A DNA stretch of 64,000 bases from Arthrobacter sp. MYb229 (GCF_002975405.1 NZ_PCPS01000001.1:186001-250000), one strand, 5' to 3'; positions 42,840 through 51,583 are shown, numbered from the stretch's first letter. Made by a program: numbers and translations. Notes: generated from the letters alone by a model not told the origin.

Positions 42840-42845
42840 TACCGT
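42840..42845 (+). promoter_or_regulatory. Leaderless -10 box of the thioredoxin gene
   Basis: TACCGT ends six bases before ATG 42852; no ribosome site. Confidence 0.5.
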
Positions 42846-42851
42846 GTAAGC

Positions 42852-43223
42852 ATGGCAACTAAAAATGTGAGCGAAGCAGAATTCGCCCAGCTGATTGAAG
42901 ACAATGACATTGTGCTCGTTGATTTTTGGGCAGCGTGGTGCGGTCCTTGCCGTCAGTTCGCGCCGGTTTATGAGCAAACTTCGGAAAAGTTCCCTGACGT
43001 TGTGTTCTCGAAGGTGGACACCGAAGCCGAACAGGGTTTGGCCCGCGCTGCCAATGTCACGTCGATTCCGACCGTGATGGCATTCCGCGAAAAGGTCCTG
43101 GTTTTCTCCCAGCCTGGTGTACTGAATGCGGCCCAGCTCGAAGATCTAGTCACCGCAGTGAAGGGCATCGACATGTCCGAGGTGCACGCGCAGATCGCCG
43201 AGGAAGGCGCGCAGGCGGAATAG
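42852..43223 (+). CDS. Thioredoxin
   Basis: 123 residues. The redox motif WCGPC is at 29-33 and the cis-Pro motif TSIPTV follows. It reduces protein disulfides in the cytoplasm; no signal peptide. The open frame starts earlier (42804), but the thioredoxin fold and the leaderless promoter both indicate ATG 42852. It carries about 15 extra acidic residues at the C-terminus. Confidence 0.92.
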   Translation: MATKNVSEAEFAQLIEDNDIVLVDFWAAWCGPCRQFAPVYEQTSEKFPDVVFSKVDTEAEQGLARAANVTSIPTVMAFREKVLVFSQPGVLNAAQLEDLVTAVKGIDMSEVHAQIAEEGAQAE

Positions 43224-43244
43224 TACAAAAGCTATCTAGCAACT

Positions 43245-43310
43245 AAAGCTTCGGGCTACTAACGACCTCGATGATCCAACGGGGCATAGCGTGGCCCGAA
43301 GCTTTGCTTT
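43245..43310 (+). terminator. Terminator of thioredoxin gene lying across the 3' end of the opposite gene
   Basis: AAAGCTTCGGGC (43245-43256) and GCCCGAAGCTTT (43294-43305) are a perfect 12-bp pair, followed by GCTTTTT. The glycosylase stop codon is inside the 37-base loop, so the terminator uses coding sequence of the convergent gene. Confidence 0.7.
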
Positions 43311-44263
43311 TTCTGGCCGGAAAGCAGAAGCAGCCGAATCAGGCGCTGGCGCTGTCCGGCAAAAGGCGACAGCAGCTCAAGCATTGTCGAATCCTTGACG
43401 CGACGGCCGGTCAGCATCTGGCCAACGAACCCTGCCAGATGAAAGTCGCCGACCGAAATGTGGTCGGGGGAGCCGTGGGAACGCTGCAAGGTTTCGGCAA
43501 CCGTCCAAGGCCCGATCCCGGGTATGGCCAGCAACGCAGCTTCCAGGGTGCCCGCGCCACTAGCCTGCGGCTTGATCTCACCCAGTTCCGGGGCGGCCCA
43601 CCATTCCAAACGGCTCGCGGCGAACGCTAGCCTGCCCAAGGTCTGCGCCCGCTGATTCTCAACCCGGGCGCCTTGCCAATCCCAGCGTTTGAGCGCCGCG
43701 ATTTGTTCCGGGCGCGGAAAAAGCCGCAGCCCGTCGGGCGCCGGGCCCGGTGCAGGTCTTCCATGGTGCCGGATCAGCCAGCGCCACGCATGATTAGCTT
43801 CGATACCGGTGACGCGTTGTTCCAGCACCGCACCGGCGGCATGCTCGAAGATCCGGTGGGTCCGCGGCAGCACCATATCCCGATGTTCCCTGCGCTGGCG
43901 CTGCACTATTTCGGGCAGGGCGGCGAAGAAGTCCGGCTCATCGAAGCGCGCCCAATCGTCCTGGCTGCCCAAGAGCTCCGGCGCGAAATCGATGGCCCAG
44001 CGCGCACCCGGCCCCCACGCGCCGAATCGAGCGACGCCAGCGGGTGACAATTTCGAGATGTGCAGCGTCGCATCTCCCTGCGGCGTCGCAAAGGCCAACC
44101 AGGCGTCCGTGGCCGACAGGCGGATGGTCGGGTCGCCGAGGCCGCGACGCAAAATCCCCAAGGACTTCAGCAAATTGACCGGACGCCGCGGGTCATAGGT
44201 GCTGCTGATCGCCGCGGTGTGCACGCTCGGTACCTCTTCCCTGTTCGGGCCCATCGCTAACAT
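43259..44263 (-). CDS. AlkA-like DNA-3-methyladenine glycosylase
   Basis: About 334 residues with the helix-hairpin-helix-GPD core: LLAIPGIGPWTAE-type hairpin (IPGIGPWTVAET) and the catalytic Asp in ISVGDFHLAGFVG. Proteins of this type excise alkylated bases. The start is uncertain: ATG 44263 or 44254. The open frame further upstream would overlap the divergent cysteine-pathway gene and is not used. Confidence 0.8.
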   Translation of the reverse strand: MLAMGPNREEVPSVHTAAISSTYDPRRPVNLLKSLGILRRGLGDPTIRLSATDAWLAFATPQGDATLHISKLSPAGVARFGAWGPGARWAIDFAPELLGSQDDWARFDEPDFFAALPEIVQRQRREHRDMVLPRTHRIFEHAAGAVLEQRVTGIEANHAWRWLIRHHGRPAPGPAPDGLRLFPRPEQIAALKRWDWQGARVENQRAQTLGRLAFAASRLEWWAAPELGEIKPQASGAGTLEAALLAIPGIGPWTVAETLQRSHGSPDHISVGDFHLAGFVGQMLTGRRVKDSTMLELLSPFAGQRQRLIRLLLLSGQKKQSFGPRYAPLDHRGR

Positions 44264-44332
44264 TTCGGGCCGGTGATGGCTACTGGATGACGCTAAGCTA
44301 CGAGCGGCCACGACATGTGTGACATCCGCCGG

Positions 44333-44338
44333 TAAAGT
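44333..44338 (+). promoter_or_regulatory. Leaderless -10 box of the cystathionine beta-synthase gene
   Basis: TAAAGT ends seven bases before ATG 44346; no ribosome site is present. Confidence 0.55.
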
Positions 44339-44345
44339 TCTTGAC

Positions 44346-45710
44346 ATGAAGTATGCGTCTACAGTTCTAGATCTGATTGGCAACACGCCACTCGTCAAAC
44401 TCAATCGCGTGACCGACGGTATCAAAGCCACCGTGCTGGTCAAGCTCGAATACCTGAATCCGGGCGGATCCATCAAGGATCGCATCTCCCTGAAAATGGT
44501 TGAGCGTGCGGAGCAGAGCGGCGAGCTGAAGGCCGGCGGAACTATTGTCGAACCTACCAGCGGCAACACCGGTGTCGGGCTGGCGATGGTCGGACAGCTG
44601 AAGGGCTACAACACCATCTTCGTCACCCCGGACAAGGTCGGCGAGGAAAAGCGCGACGTGCTGCGCGCATACGGAGCCGAAGTCGTGGTGACGCCCACGG
44701 CGGTAGCCCCGGAATCCCCTGAGTCCTACTACGGTGTCTCGGACCGTCTGGTCCGCGAGATCGAGGGCGCATACAAGCCAGACCAGTTCTCCAATCCCGG
44801 AGCCCCGGAAAGCCACTTCGAGTCGACCGGCCCGGAAATCTGGAACGATACCGACGGCAAGCTCACCCATGTGGTGATCGGCGCGGGCACCGGCGGCACC
44901 ATCACCGGTACCGGACGATACCTCAAGGAGATTTCCGCCGATCGTGCCACGGGTCCGGTCAAGGTCATCGCCGCGGACCCGGACGGTTCGGTCTACTCCG
45001 GCGGCACCGGCCGCCCGTTCCTGGTCGAAGGCGTCGGCGAGGACATGTGGCCGGGCAACTACGATCCTGCGGTGCCCGATGCGGTCGAGGCGGTCAAGGA
45101 TGCCGACTCCTTCGAGATGACTCGCCGGCTGGCTCGCGAGGAGGGACTGCTGCTGGGCGGTTCATCCGGGATGGCCATCGTGGCGGCGCTGCGCGTGGCC
45201 AAGGACCTGAGCGAGGACGACGTCGTAGTGGTCATCGCACCCGACGGCGGCCGAGGCTACCTGGCGAAGATCTTCAACGACTCCTGGATGCTCACCCAGG
45301 GCTTCACCTGCGAGGCGGACTCCGAGCTGGTGGGCATAGCCCGCGCGCTGGCTACCCAGCCGCAGCCGGCCTTAGCACCCGAGACCACCCTGGCCCAGGC
45401 CGCCACGGCGCTACGCGAGTCCGGTGCCGAAGCGCTGGTCGTGGCCACCAGCCAGCTACCCGCCCGGATCGGCGAAATCCGCGGGGTCATCGGCGCGGCG
45501 ACCATCGCCGACGCGCTCCTGGCCGGTGCCGCGGCCACCAGCGAGCTGGCAGAGCTCGAGCAGCTGGCCATCCCGCTGCTCGGCGTGGGGGAAGATCTCG
45601 CCCGTGCCCAAGAACTGCTGGCCGTGCACCCGGCGGTGCTGCTGACGCACGGCGGAGACGTCGTCGCCGCGCTGTCCGCCTCGGACCTGCTGGCCTACGT
45701 CACCCGCTAA
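44346..45710 (+). CDS. Cystathionine beta-synthase
   Basis: 454 residues. An N-terminal fold-II PLP domain (PLP Lys44 in GSIKDR, phosphate loop PTSGNTG, GTGGTITG) is followed by a C-terminal pair of CBS domains (about 330-454), which separates it from plain cysteine synthase. It joins serine (or O-acetylserine) and homocysteine. The next gene, cystathionine gamma-synthase/lyase, starts 28 bp later, giving a transsulfuration operon. ATG 44346 is the start; an upstream ATG (44319) is in the promoter. Confidence 0.9.
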   Translation: MKYASTVLDLIGNTPLVKLNRVTDGIKATVLVKLEYLNPGGSIKDRISLKMVERAEQSGELKAGGTIVEPTSGNTGVGLAMVGQLKGYNTIFVTPDKVGEEKRDVLRAYGAEVVVTPTAVAPESPESYYGVSDRLVREIEGAYKPDQFSNPGAPESHFESTGPEIWNDTDGKLTHVVIGAGTGGTITGTGRYLKEISADRATGPVKVIAADPDGSVYSGGTGRPFLVEGVGEDMWPGNYDPAVPDAVEAVKDADSFEMTRRLAREEGLLLGGSSGMAIVAALRVAKDLSEDDVVVVIAPDGGRGYLAKIFNDSWMLTQGFTCEADSELVGIARALATQPQPALAPETTLAQAATALRESGAEALVVATSQLPARIGEIRGVIGAATIADALLAGAAATSELAELEQLAIPLLGVGEDLARAQELLAVHPAVLLTHGGDVVAALSASDLLAYVTR

Positions 45711-45738
45711 CGAATTCCATCACAAGGACAGGAACGTC

Positions 45739-46896
45739 ATGACCGAAAATACTCAGGGATCAAATACTCGTTTCGTACACGCCGGCCAGGAATTTGAACC
45801 GGTGACCGGCGCGGTAGTTCCGCCGCTGCACTTCTCCTCGACCTATGCGCAGGAGGCGATCGGCAAATTGCGCAACGGCTATGAATATGGCCGAGGCACC
45901 AACCCAACCCGTGATTCGCTCCAGGCGCAGCTGGCCGGAGCCGAATTCGGCAAACATGCGTTTTCCTTCAGCTCGGGCCTGGCGGCCGAGGACTCCTTGA
46001 TCCGGGCGATCCTGCGCCCGGGGGACCACATCGTGCTGGGCAACGACGCCTATGGTGGAACCTTCCGCCTGATCGACCGAGTGCTTGGCGCCTGGGGCAT
46101 CGGCAACACCCCGGTGGACATGTCCGACGAACAGGCTTTGACCGCCGCGATCGAAAAGAACAAGGCGAAGCTGGTCTGGGTTGAGACCCCGTCGAACCCG
46201 ATGATGAAGATCACCGATATCTCCCGGGTCGCCCAGATCGCCCACGCGGCCGGAGCGCTGCTGGTTGTCGACAACACCTTCGCCAGTCCCTTCCTGCAGC
46301 AGCCGCTGACCCACGGCGCGGATATCGTCGTCCATTCCACCACCAAGTACATCGGTGGGCACTCCGATGTTGTCGGTGGTGCGATCATCGTGAACGACGA
46401 CGAGCTGGCCGAGAAGATCGGTTTCATCCAGTTCGCGGTCGGTGCCGTCTCCGGCCCGATGGACGCCTTTCTGACCACCCGTGGGTTGAAGACCCTGGGC
46501 GTGCGCATGCGCACGCATAGCGAGAATGCGGCCCAGGTCGCTGCCTGGCTGCGCGAACGCAAGGAAGTGGAGCGCGTGCTCTACCCGGGCTTCGCGGATC
46601 ACGCCGGACATGAGATCGCCAAGAAGCAGATGAGCGGTTTTGGCGGCATGGTGTCGGTGCAGTTCGCCGGTGGCGAGGCCGCCGCGCGGAAGATTGCCGA
46701 AAGCACGAAGCTCTTCACCTTGGCCGAGTCGCTCGGTGGCATCGAATCGCTGATGAACTACCCATCGGAGATGACTCACGCTTCGGTCAAGGGCACCGAA
46801 CTGGCCGTCCCGGTGAATTTGCTTCGCCTCTCGGTGGGTATCGAAGACACCGCCGACTTGATCGATGATCTGGAGCGCGCCTTCACGGCGCTCTAA
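45739..46896 (+). CDS. metB: Cystathionine gamma-synthase/lyase
   Basis: 385 residues of the Cys/Met PLP family. PLP Lys203 is in HSTTKYIGGHSD, with YGRGTNPTR and SSGLAAEDSL in the expected places. It makes or splits cystathionine; gamma-synthase and gamma-lyase cannot be told apart safely by eye, and pairing with cystathionine beta-synthase suits the lyase direction toward cysteine. AAGGACAGGA before the ATG is the ribosome site. Confidence 0.9.
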   Translation: MTENTQGSNTRFVHAGQEFEPVTGAVVPPLHFSSTYAQEAIGKLRNGYEYGRGTNPTRDSLQAQLAGAEFGKHAFSFSSGLAAEDSLIRAILRPGDHIVLGNDAYGGTFRLIDRVLGAWGIGNTPVDMSDEQALTAAIEKNKAKLVWVETPSNPMMKITDISRVAQIAHAAGALLVVDNTFASPFLQQPLTHGADIVVHSTTKYIGGHSDVVGGAIIVNDDELAEKIGFIQFAVGAVSGPMDAFLTTRGLKTLGVRMRTHSENAAQVAAWLRERKEVERVLYPGFADHAGHEIAKKQMSGFGGMVSVQFAGGEAAARKIAESTKLFTLAESLGGIESLMNYPSEMTHASVKGTELAVPVNLLRLSVGIEDTADLIDDLERAFTAL

Positions 46897-46903
46897 GCAG
46901 AAA

Positions 46904-46952
46904 AAACACCGCGGGACTCGCAACCATTTGGGTTACGAGTCCCGCGGTGTTT
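46904..46952. terminator. Bidirectional terminator after metB
   Basis: A perfect 17-bp stem (46904-46920 / 46936-46952) with A-run and T residues lies between the convergent genes. Confidence 0.92.
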
Positions 46953-46966
46953 AACCGGGCCGCCGA

Positions 46967-47377
46967 CTATTTCTGTTTGGGCTTTGGCGAGACGAGCTTA
47001 AAATACTTGATGCTTGCAGGTGTCCACATCAGCAGCACCGCGACGAGCACCACGGCCGCAAGAATCGCATAGCGTCCCATGCGCAGCAGGGTAGGCAGCG
47101 CCGCGATCAGTCCGATCCAGGTCAACTGGGCACGTGCCGACCGTTCGCCCTTCCACAGGCGGATGGCCAAGAGGCAGAACGCAATGCCGGCCACCGCCAG
47201 CAGGGCTACGAGTGCCAGCGGCCCTAGGTCCAGGGACCGGCCAGTCCAGGTATCGAAGAACAGATTGGCTGCGAAGCCCAAGAAGAGCACTCCGGCCAAT
47301 ATCCAAACAAACCGGGAGATACGCAGTGCACCGGGGGTTGACACGTCCGTAAGTGAGGGATTCGCGGGCTTTTTCAC
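46967..47377 (-). CDS. Small membrane protein of unknown function
   Basis: 136 residues with four hydrophobic helices and a Lys-rich tail. I do not recognise the family. GTG 47377 is preferred because GGAAG precedes it and TAGGCT lies seven bases upstream of it as a possible leaderless -10 box. The longer open frame to 47524 adds non-hydrophobic residues across a promoter region. Confidence 0.6.
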   Translation of the reverse strand: MKKPANPSLTDVSTPGALRISRFVWILAGVLFLGFAANLFFDTWTGRSLDLGPLALVALLAVAGIAFCLLAIRLWKGERSARAQLTWIGLIAALPTLLRMGRYAILAAVVLVAVLLMWTPASIKYFKLVSPKPKQK

Positions 47378-47464
47378 GTCTTCCAGCCTAGCGTTCCGGC
47401 AACGGTTTTGGGTCCTCTGCGTCGCGGTGCCCGAACTCACACGGCTCTCACCCTGACAAATGGC

Positions 47465-47504
47465 CCCTGATGTCGATAGTATTAGGTGTTCGCGAACATC
47501 AGGG
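47465..47504. promoter_or_regulatory. Nested inverted repeats in the deaD upstream region
   Basis: CCCTGATGT (47465-47473) pairs perfectly with ACATCAGGG (47496-47504), and the 12-bp palindrome TGTTCGCGAACA (47487-47498) overlaps the right arm. It is about 200 bp before the deaD start and may be an operator or an RNA fold. Confidence 0.4.
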
Positions 47505-47604
47505 TTTCCTTGCATCTCGCCCAATTTTTGAGGCTAGAGCCTTCTCGTGTTGTATTTCTTCCGCCAAGTGTGAGCGCGGTTTTTATGTCATAGGGGAGCG
47601 CTTG

Positions 47605-47634
47605 ATGAGCGTGAGTAGTTTTTTTACTGTGTAG
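47605..47634 (+). CDS. Candidate 9-codon leader peptide upstream of deaD
   Basis: ATG at 47605 has GGGGAG six bases upstream and reads MSVSSFFTV then TAG. It lies inside the ~175-base leader of the DEAD-box helicase gene, 66 bases before its start. A short ORF with such a strong ribosome site may control leader folding or translation. It could also be chance. Confidence 0.4.
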   Translation: MSVSSFFTV

Positions 47635-47699
47635 CCTATGCGTCGTTCTTTCTTTTGGGGACGGGTAGGCCTTCCCCCAAACGAATGAGGTAATTCTTC

Positions 47700-49625
47700 G
47701 TGTCATCTGACATGCCCGTAAACACCAATGACGAAAAGACCACCGAAGAGCCGACCGTGCTCTTCAGCGAACTTGGTCTTGACGCCCGAGTGCTTGCAGC
47801 ACTGGCCGACCTCGGCTACGAGAAGCCATCGCCAATCCAGGCCGCCACCATCCCACTGCTTCTTGAAGGCCGTGACGTTGTTGGTTTGGCTCAGACCGGT
47901 ACCGGTAAGACCGCTGCGTTCGCGCTGCCGGCACTGTCCCGCATGGCCGAGCTTGCTGACCTCAACGGTCCAGCTCGCACCCCGCAGATCCTGGTTCTGG
48001 CTCCAACCCGCGAGCTAGCCCTTCAGGTTGCTGAAGCTTTCACTTCCTACGCCAAGTACCTCAGCGACTTCACCGTCCTGCCGGTATACGGTGGCTCCCC
48101 ATACGGCCCACAGCTCAACGGCCTGCGCCGCGGTGCACAGGTTGTTGTTGGTACCCCAGGTCGAGTCATCGACCACATCAACAAGGGTTCCCTGGACCTG
48201 TCCAACCTCCAGTACGTTGTCTTGGACGAGGCCGACGAAATGCTTCGCATGGGCTTCGCCGAAGAGGTTGACAAGATCTTGGAGTCGACCCCGGCCGACA
48301 AGCAGGTTGCACTGTTCTCCGCAACCATGCCACGCACCATTCGTCGTATCGCTGCGGAATACCTGCGCAACCCACAGGAAGTTTCCGTCAAGTCGACCAC
48401 CTCGACCGGCACCAACATCACCCAGCGTTACCTGCAGGTTATGGGTGCCCACAAGCTGGACGCCATGACCCGTATCCTCGAATCCGAGGAATTCGAAGGC
48501 GTTATCGCCTTCGTGCGCACCAAGATGGCTACCGAAGATCTTGCCGACAAGCTGAAGGCACGTGGCTTCACCGCCGCAGCTATCAACGGTGATATCCCGC
48601 AGCAGCAGCGTGAGCGCACCGTCGAGAACCTGCGTTCGGGCAAGATCGATATCTTGGTCGCAACCGACGTGGCCGCTCGTGGCCTTGACGTGGAACGCAT
48701 CTCCCACGTCATCAACTACGACATCCCACACGACACCGAGTCCTACGTGCACCGCATTGGCCGTACCGGCCGTGCAGGCCGCAAGGGCGACGCGATCCTC
48801 TTCATGACCCCACGCGAGAAGTACCTGCTGCGTGCCATCGAGAAGGCTACCCGCCAGCCGGTGACACAGATGCAGCTCCCTTCCCTGGACTCGGTCAACG
48901 ACCGTCGCATCCAGCGTTTCATTGACCGTATCGACCAGACCATCAGTGGCCAGGATCTGACTACCTTCCGTGAAATCGTGGAGCGTTTCGCCAGCGAGCA
49001 CGAAGACCTGGATCAGCTGGAAATCGCTGCCGCACTGGCACTGATGGCTCAGGGCGGTCGTCCATTGCTGATGACCGAACCAGTCATCCCACCATCGAAG
49101 AAGGCCCGCATGGACCGCGAAGGCGGACGTGAGGGCGGTCGTGACGGAGCCCGTCGCGAACCACGTGAGCGCGGTGCACGCAAGACTGCAGCCGAGGGCA
49201 ACGCCATGTACCGTCTGGCCGTTGGCCGTCGTAACCGCGTTCAGCCAGGCTCGATCGTCGGCGCACTGGCAAACGAGGGCGGCTTCAACTCCTCCGAAAT
49301 CGGTGGCATTGACATCCGTTCGGATCACACCCTGGTCGAATTGCCAGCAGAGCTGAGCAAGGACCAGTGGCGTGCACTGTCCAAGACGCGCATCGGCGGC
49401 GAAGCCATCGACCTGGAGCTCGACAACGGTCGTAGCCCAGCCGAAGACTCGGATCGCGGTGGCTACGGCGACCGTAAGCGCTCCGGTGGCTTCGGTGGCG
49501 GACGCGGCGGCTTCGGCGGCGGCGGACGCGGTGGCGAAAAGCGCGGCGGCTTCGGCGGCGGCGGACGTGGCGGCAAGAGCCGTTTCGGCGATTCGGGCCG
49601 TAGCGGCGGACGTCGCGACTACTAA
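47700..49625 (+). CDS. deaD: DEAD-box RNA helicase (DeaD/CsdA type)
   Basis: 641 residues. Helicase motifs are all present: AQTGTGKT (64-71), PTRELA, VLDEADEML, FSATMP and HRIGRTGRAG. A DbpA-type RNA-binding domain follows (YRLAVGRRNRVQPGSIVGAL), then a Gly/Arg-rich RGG tail (GGFGGGRGGFGG). It unwinds RNA in ribosome assembly and cold adaptation. Codon use is visibly different from neighbours (many CGT, GTT and CCA), as in highly expressed genes. It starts at GTG 47700 after a long structured leader, typical for cold-inducible helicase genes. Confidence 0.95.
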   Translation: MSSDMPVNTNDEKTTEEPTVLFSELGLDARVLAALADLGYEKPSPIQAATIPLLLEGRDVVGLAQTGTGKTAAFALPALSRMAELADLNGPARTPQILVLAPTRELALQVAEAFTSYAKYLSDFTVLPVYGGSPYGPQLNGLRRGAQVVVGTPGRVIDHINKGSLDLSNLQYVVLDEADEMLRMGFAEEVDKILESTPADKQVALFSATMPRTIRRIAAEYLRNPQEVSVKSTTSTGTNITQRYLQVMGAHKLDAMTRILESEEFEGVIAFVRTKMATEDLADKLKARGFTAAAINGDIPQQQRERTVENLRSGKIDILVATDVAARGLDVERISHVINYDIPHDTESYVHRIGRTGRAGRKGDAILFMTPREKYLLRAIEKATRQPVTQMQLPSLDSVNDRRIQRFIDRIDQTISGQDLTTFREIVERFASEHEDLDQLEIAAALALMAQGGRPLLMTEPVIPPSKKARMDREGGREGGRDGARREPRERGARKTAAEGNAMYRLAVGRRNRVQPGSIVGALANEGGFNSSEIGGIDIRSDHTLVELPAELSKDQWRALSKTRIGGEAIDLELDNGRSPAEDSDRGGYGDRKRSGGFGGGRGGFGGGGRGGEKRGGFGGGGRGGKSRFGDSGRSGGRRDY

Positions 49626-49639
49626 GCTCTGATTTCAAT

Positions 49640-49685
49640 AGCACCCTCCTGAGCCGTGAAAACGGCTCGGGAGGGTGCTTTTGTT
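49640..49685 (+). terminator. Terminator after deaD
   Basis: An 18-bp stem with a GAAA tetraloop (49640-49657 / 49662-49679; one C-A style mismatch region) is followed by TTTTGTTT. Confidence 0.92.
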
Positions 49686-49689
49686 TAAC

Positions 49690-49910
49690 CCCGATATCTC
49701 TTGAGGTTATTATTCCGGTAAGGCGCCAGAAGGCCGCCTACCGTTTTCAAAGATGCTCTGCCCCGTCATCCTGGCTTCGTAGTCGATGGCCGGGCTTCGG
49801 CGTGCTGGCGCAGCAAGCTAGGAGTCCTAGGAGGACGGCTAACTGCCCTGCGGCGCGTTACTTAGAGGCCTGTGGCTGTGCTTCGGGCAGGACTACTTCA
49901 GCCAAGTTGC
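49690..49910. other. GC-rich non-coding stretch with nested palindromes
   Basis: No gene found. Local structure includes GGTAAGGCG/CGCCTACC (about 49718-49743, one bulge) and CTAGGAGTCCTAG (49818-49830) overlapping GTCCTAGGAGGAC. It could be a structured RNA or the 3' region of the HNH gene transcript; I cannot match it to a known RNA family. Confidence 0.35.
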
Positions 49911-51341
49911 TTACTCTCGTTGATGCTTGGGCAGGTGGATGACCGGTGGTGTTGTATCCCGGACTACTCCGGTCGCCGGGGGAGCCAGGGACCGGTAGGT
50001 CCGTCCGTCTCCGGTGTCGATCACGATGGAGTGGGGCAGGTACGGATCGACTTTTTCATACCATCCCGGCAGTTCCTTCGCCTTGTTGCAGAATGAGCAG
50101 CGGAAGGAGGAGTTGTGCACGGTGGTCGGCCCGTTCAGGTGGTGCTGGACCACGTGGTCGATTTCTTCCGGGACTCCGTTGCAGTAAGGGGTTTGGCAGT
50201 GCGCGTCGCGGATGCGGATGAACTCTTTGAGGCTTTCGGGGAATTCGCGAGCTTTGGAGTCCATGGCGATGAGGTCTTGATTTCCTGGGGCGGTGTAGAT
50301 CCGCTGGATTTCGGGGAAGGTGAAGATTCTGCGGTTCAGTTCGTCGTCGTGGCGGCTGAGGTGGAAGGGGTCTTCGAGGTCTACCCGGGCTCCGGCGACT
50401 AGTTCGCGGGCGTATTGGGCCGGGAGCATGCCGTAGCCGGGCAGGTTCGCCGGTTCCCGGTCGCCGAGGAACAGGGCCTTGTCGGTCATGATGAGCTTGA
50501 CGTCGAGGAAGAGCGGGATTTTGGGTGGGAAGCCGTTGAGTTGGCTGCAGATGAGCATATCTGCTTGGAGCTGCTTTTTGGTGCGGGGGTCGTTTCCGGT
50601 GCGGTGGATTGCTTTGGCGCGTTGTGTGATGGATTTGGCCAGTGCGGTGCCTTCGATGAGGGGGAGCTTGGCGCTGAGCATGACGCAGTTTTTGCCTTTG
50701 CGGAAGCGGATGTAGCGTTTGGCGGCTTCGTCTTCGGCTTGGATGGCTTTTTCGCTGCTTTGGTAGCGTTCGGTGAATTTGCGGACGGTGTCGGTGATGG
50801 CGTTGGGGCCGAGGTGGTTGAACATGTCGGGGTGGGTTGCGAAGAGAGCGTCGAATTCGCGGCGTGGGTTGGTGTCGATTTCTTGCAGTGGTGCGGTGAT
50901 GGCCAGTATTTGGCGTTCGGTGAGCTCTCCTTGTTCGAAGGCGTGGGCCAGGTGTGGGGTGTCTTCGTTGAGGATGCGGCAGGAGGTGAGGTAGTTGCAG
51001 GCGCCGTGGGTGGTTTGGCGGCGGTTGATGGCGATGGTTGCGGCGGCGCCGCGTGCGCTGTGGTCGATGTGGATGCCGCGGTCTTCGTGGTCGCGGACGA
51101 CTGTTTTTTCGTAGTGGTAGGCGAGTTTGGCTTGGGCTGCGCTGCAGCTGGCTTTGAGTCGTTCGAGGTCGTCGATGGTTTGGGTGAGGGTGGTTTGGTT
51201 GCCGTGTTCCAGGATGGTGGCTAGGCGGGTGTTGAGGTCCTCGATGAAGGGCATGGGTTGGTTCAGGACGCCTGGGGTGGGTGGCCTGGGTGGGGGCTGG
51301 GTTTCGAAGTGTTTGTTGTCTTCGTTGTGTTCTTCGAACAT
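49911..51341 (-). CDS. DUF222 / HNH endonuclease protein
   Basis: 476 residues: an N-terminal DUF222 helical region and a C-terminal HNH nuclease motif (RDAHCQTPYCNGVPEEIDH ... RCSFCNKAKE) with two CxxC-type zinc pairs. Such genes are repeated many times in actinobacterial genomes (13E12-repeat type) and some act as mobile elements. The coding strand is strikingly C/A-rich, so the plus strand is G/T-rich, unlike the neighbours, which may mean recent acquisition. A TACAGT box lies six bases before ATG. Confidence 0.9.
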   Translation of the reverse strand: MFEEHNEDNKHFETQPPPRPPTPGVLNQPMPFIEDLNTRLATILEHGNQTTLTQTIDDLERLKASCSAAQAKLAYHYEKTVVRDHEDRGIHIDHSARGAAATIAINRRQTTHGACNYLTSCRILNEDTPHLAHAFEQGELTERQILAITAPLQEIDTNPRREFDALFATHPDMFNHLGPNAITDTVRKFTERYQSSEKAIQAEDEAAKRYIRFRKGKNCVMLSAKLPLIEGTALAKSITQRAKAIHRTGNDPRTKKQLQADMLICSQLNGFPPKIPLFLDVKLIMTDKALFLGDREPANLPGYGMLPAQYARELVAGARVDLEDPFHLSRHDDELNRRIFTFPEIQRIYTAPGNQDLIAMDSKAREFPESLKEFIRIRDAHCQTPYCNGVPEEIDHVVQHHLNGPTTVHNSSFRCSFCNKAKELPGWYEKVDPYLPHSIVIDTGDGRTYRSLAPPATGVVRDTTPPVIHLPKHQRE

Positions 51342-51347
51342 ATTTCC

Positions 51348-51353
51348 ACTGTA
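51348..51353 (-). promoter_or_regulatory. Leaderless -10 box of the DUF222/HNH gene
   Basis: TACAGT on the minus strand ends six bases before ATG 51341; no ribosome site. Confidence 0.5.
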
Positions 51354-51583
51354 CGTGGGTGGCGTGGAGCGTTTGGGGTGGCGTTTACCAACTGTGGATT
51401 AGTGGAAACTTACCTGGCTGAGCGCCTGTGGAAAACGTCAATAAATCGCTGTGGCTTGAAGCTCTAGAGGCGTTGAATGAGTTGACAGGTATTGTCCCCG
51501 CAATGCGCAAGCTGCTGGCCTGGGGGCTGCGCCTATAGCGGGATCGTGGCCCGTGCTCTGATTCGGAAAGTATTTTGGCAAGC

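Noticed and set aside
44239-44346. SAM riboswitch or T-box upstream of the transsulfuration genes
   Set aside because: The promoter gives a leaderless mRNA and the divergent gap is short, leaving no room for a leader structure.
44264-44569. N-terminal extension of the AlkA-like glycosylase to 44569
   Set aside because: It would overlap the start of cystathionine beta-synthase by over 200 bases in antisense, and the family domain begins later.
50415-51224. 269-residue plus-strand frame opposite the HNH gene
   Set aside because: It is a Gly/Val/Ala-rich shadow of the strongly biased HNH coding sequence with no ribosome site or recognisable motif.
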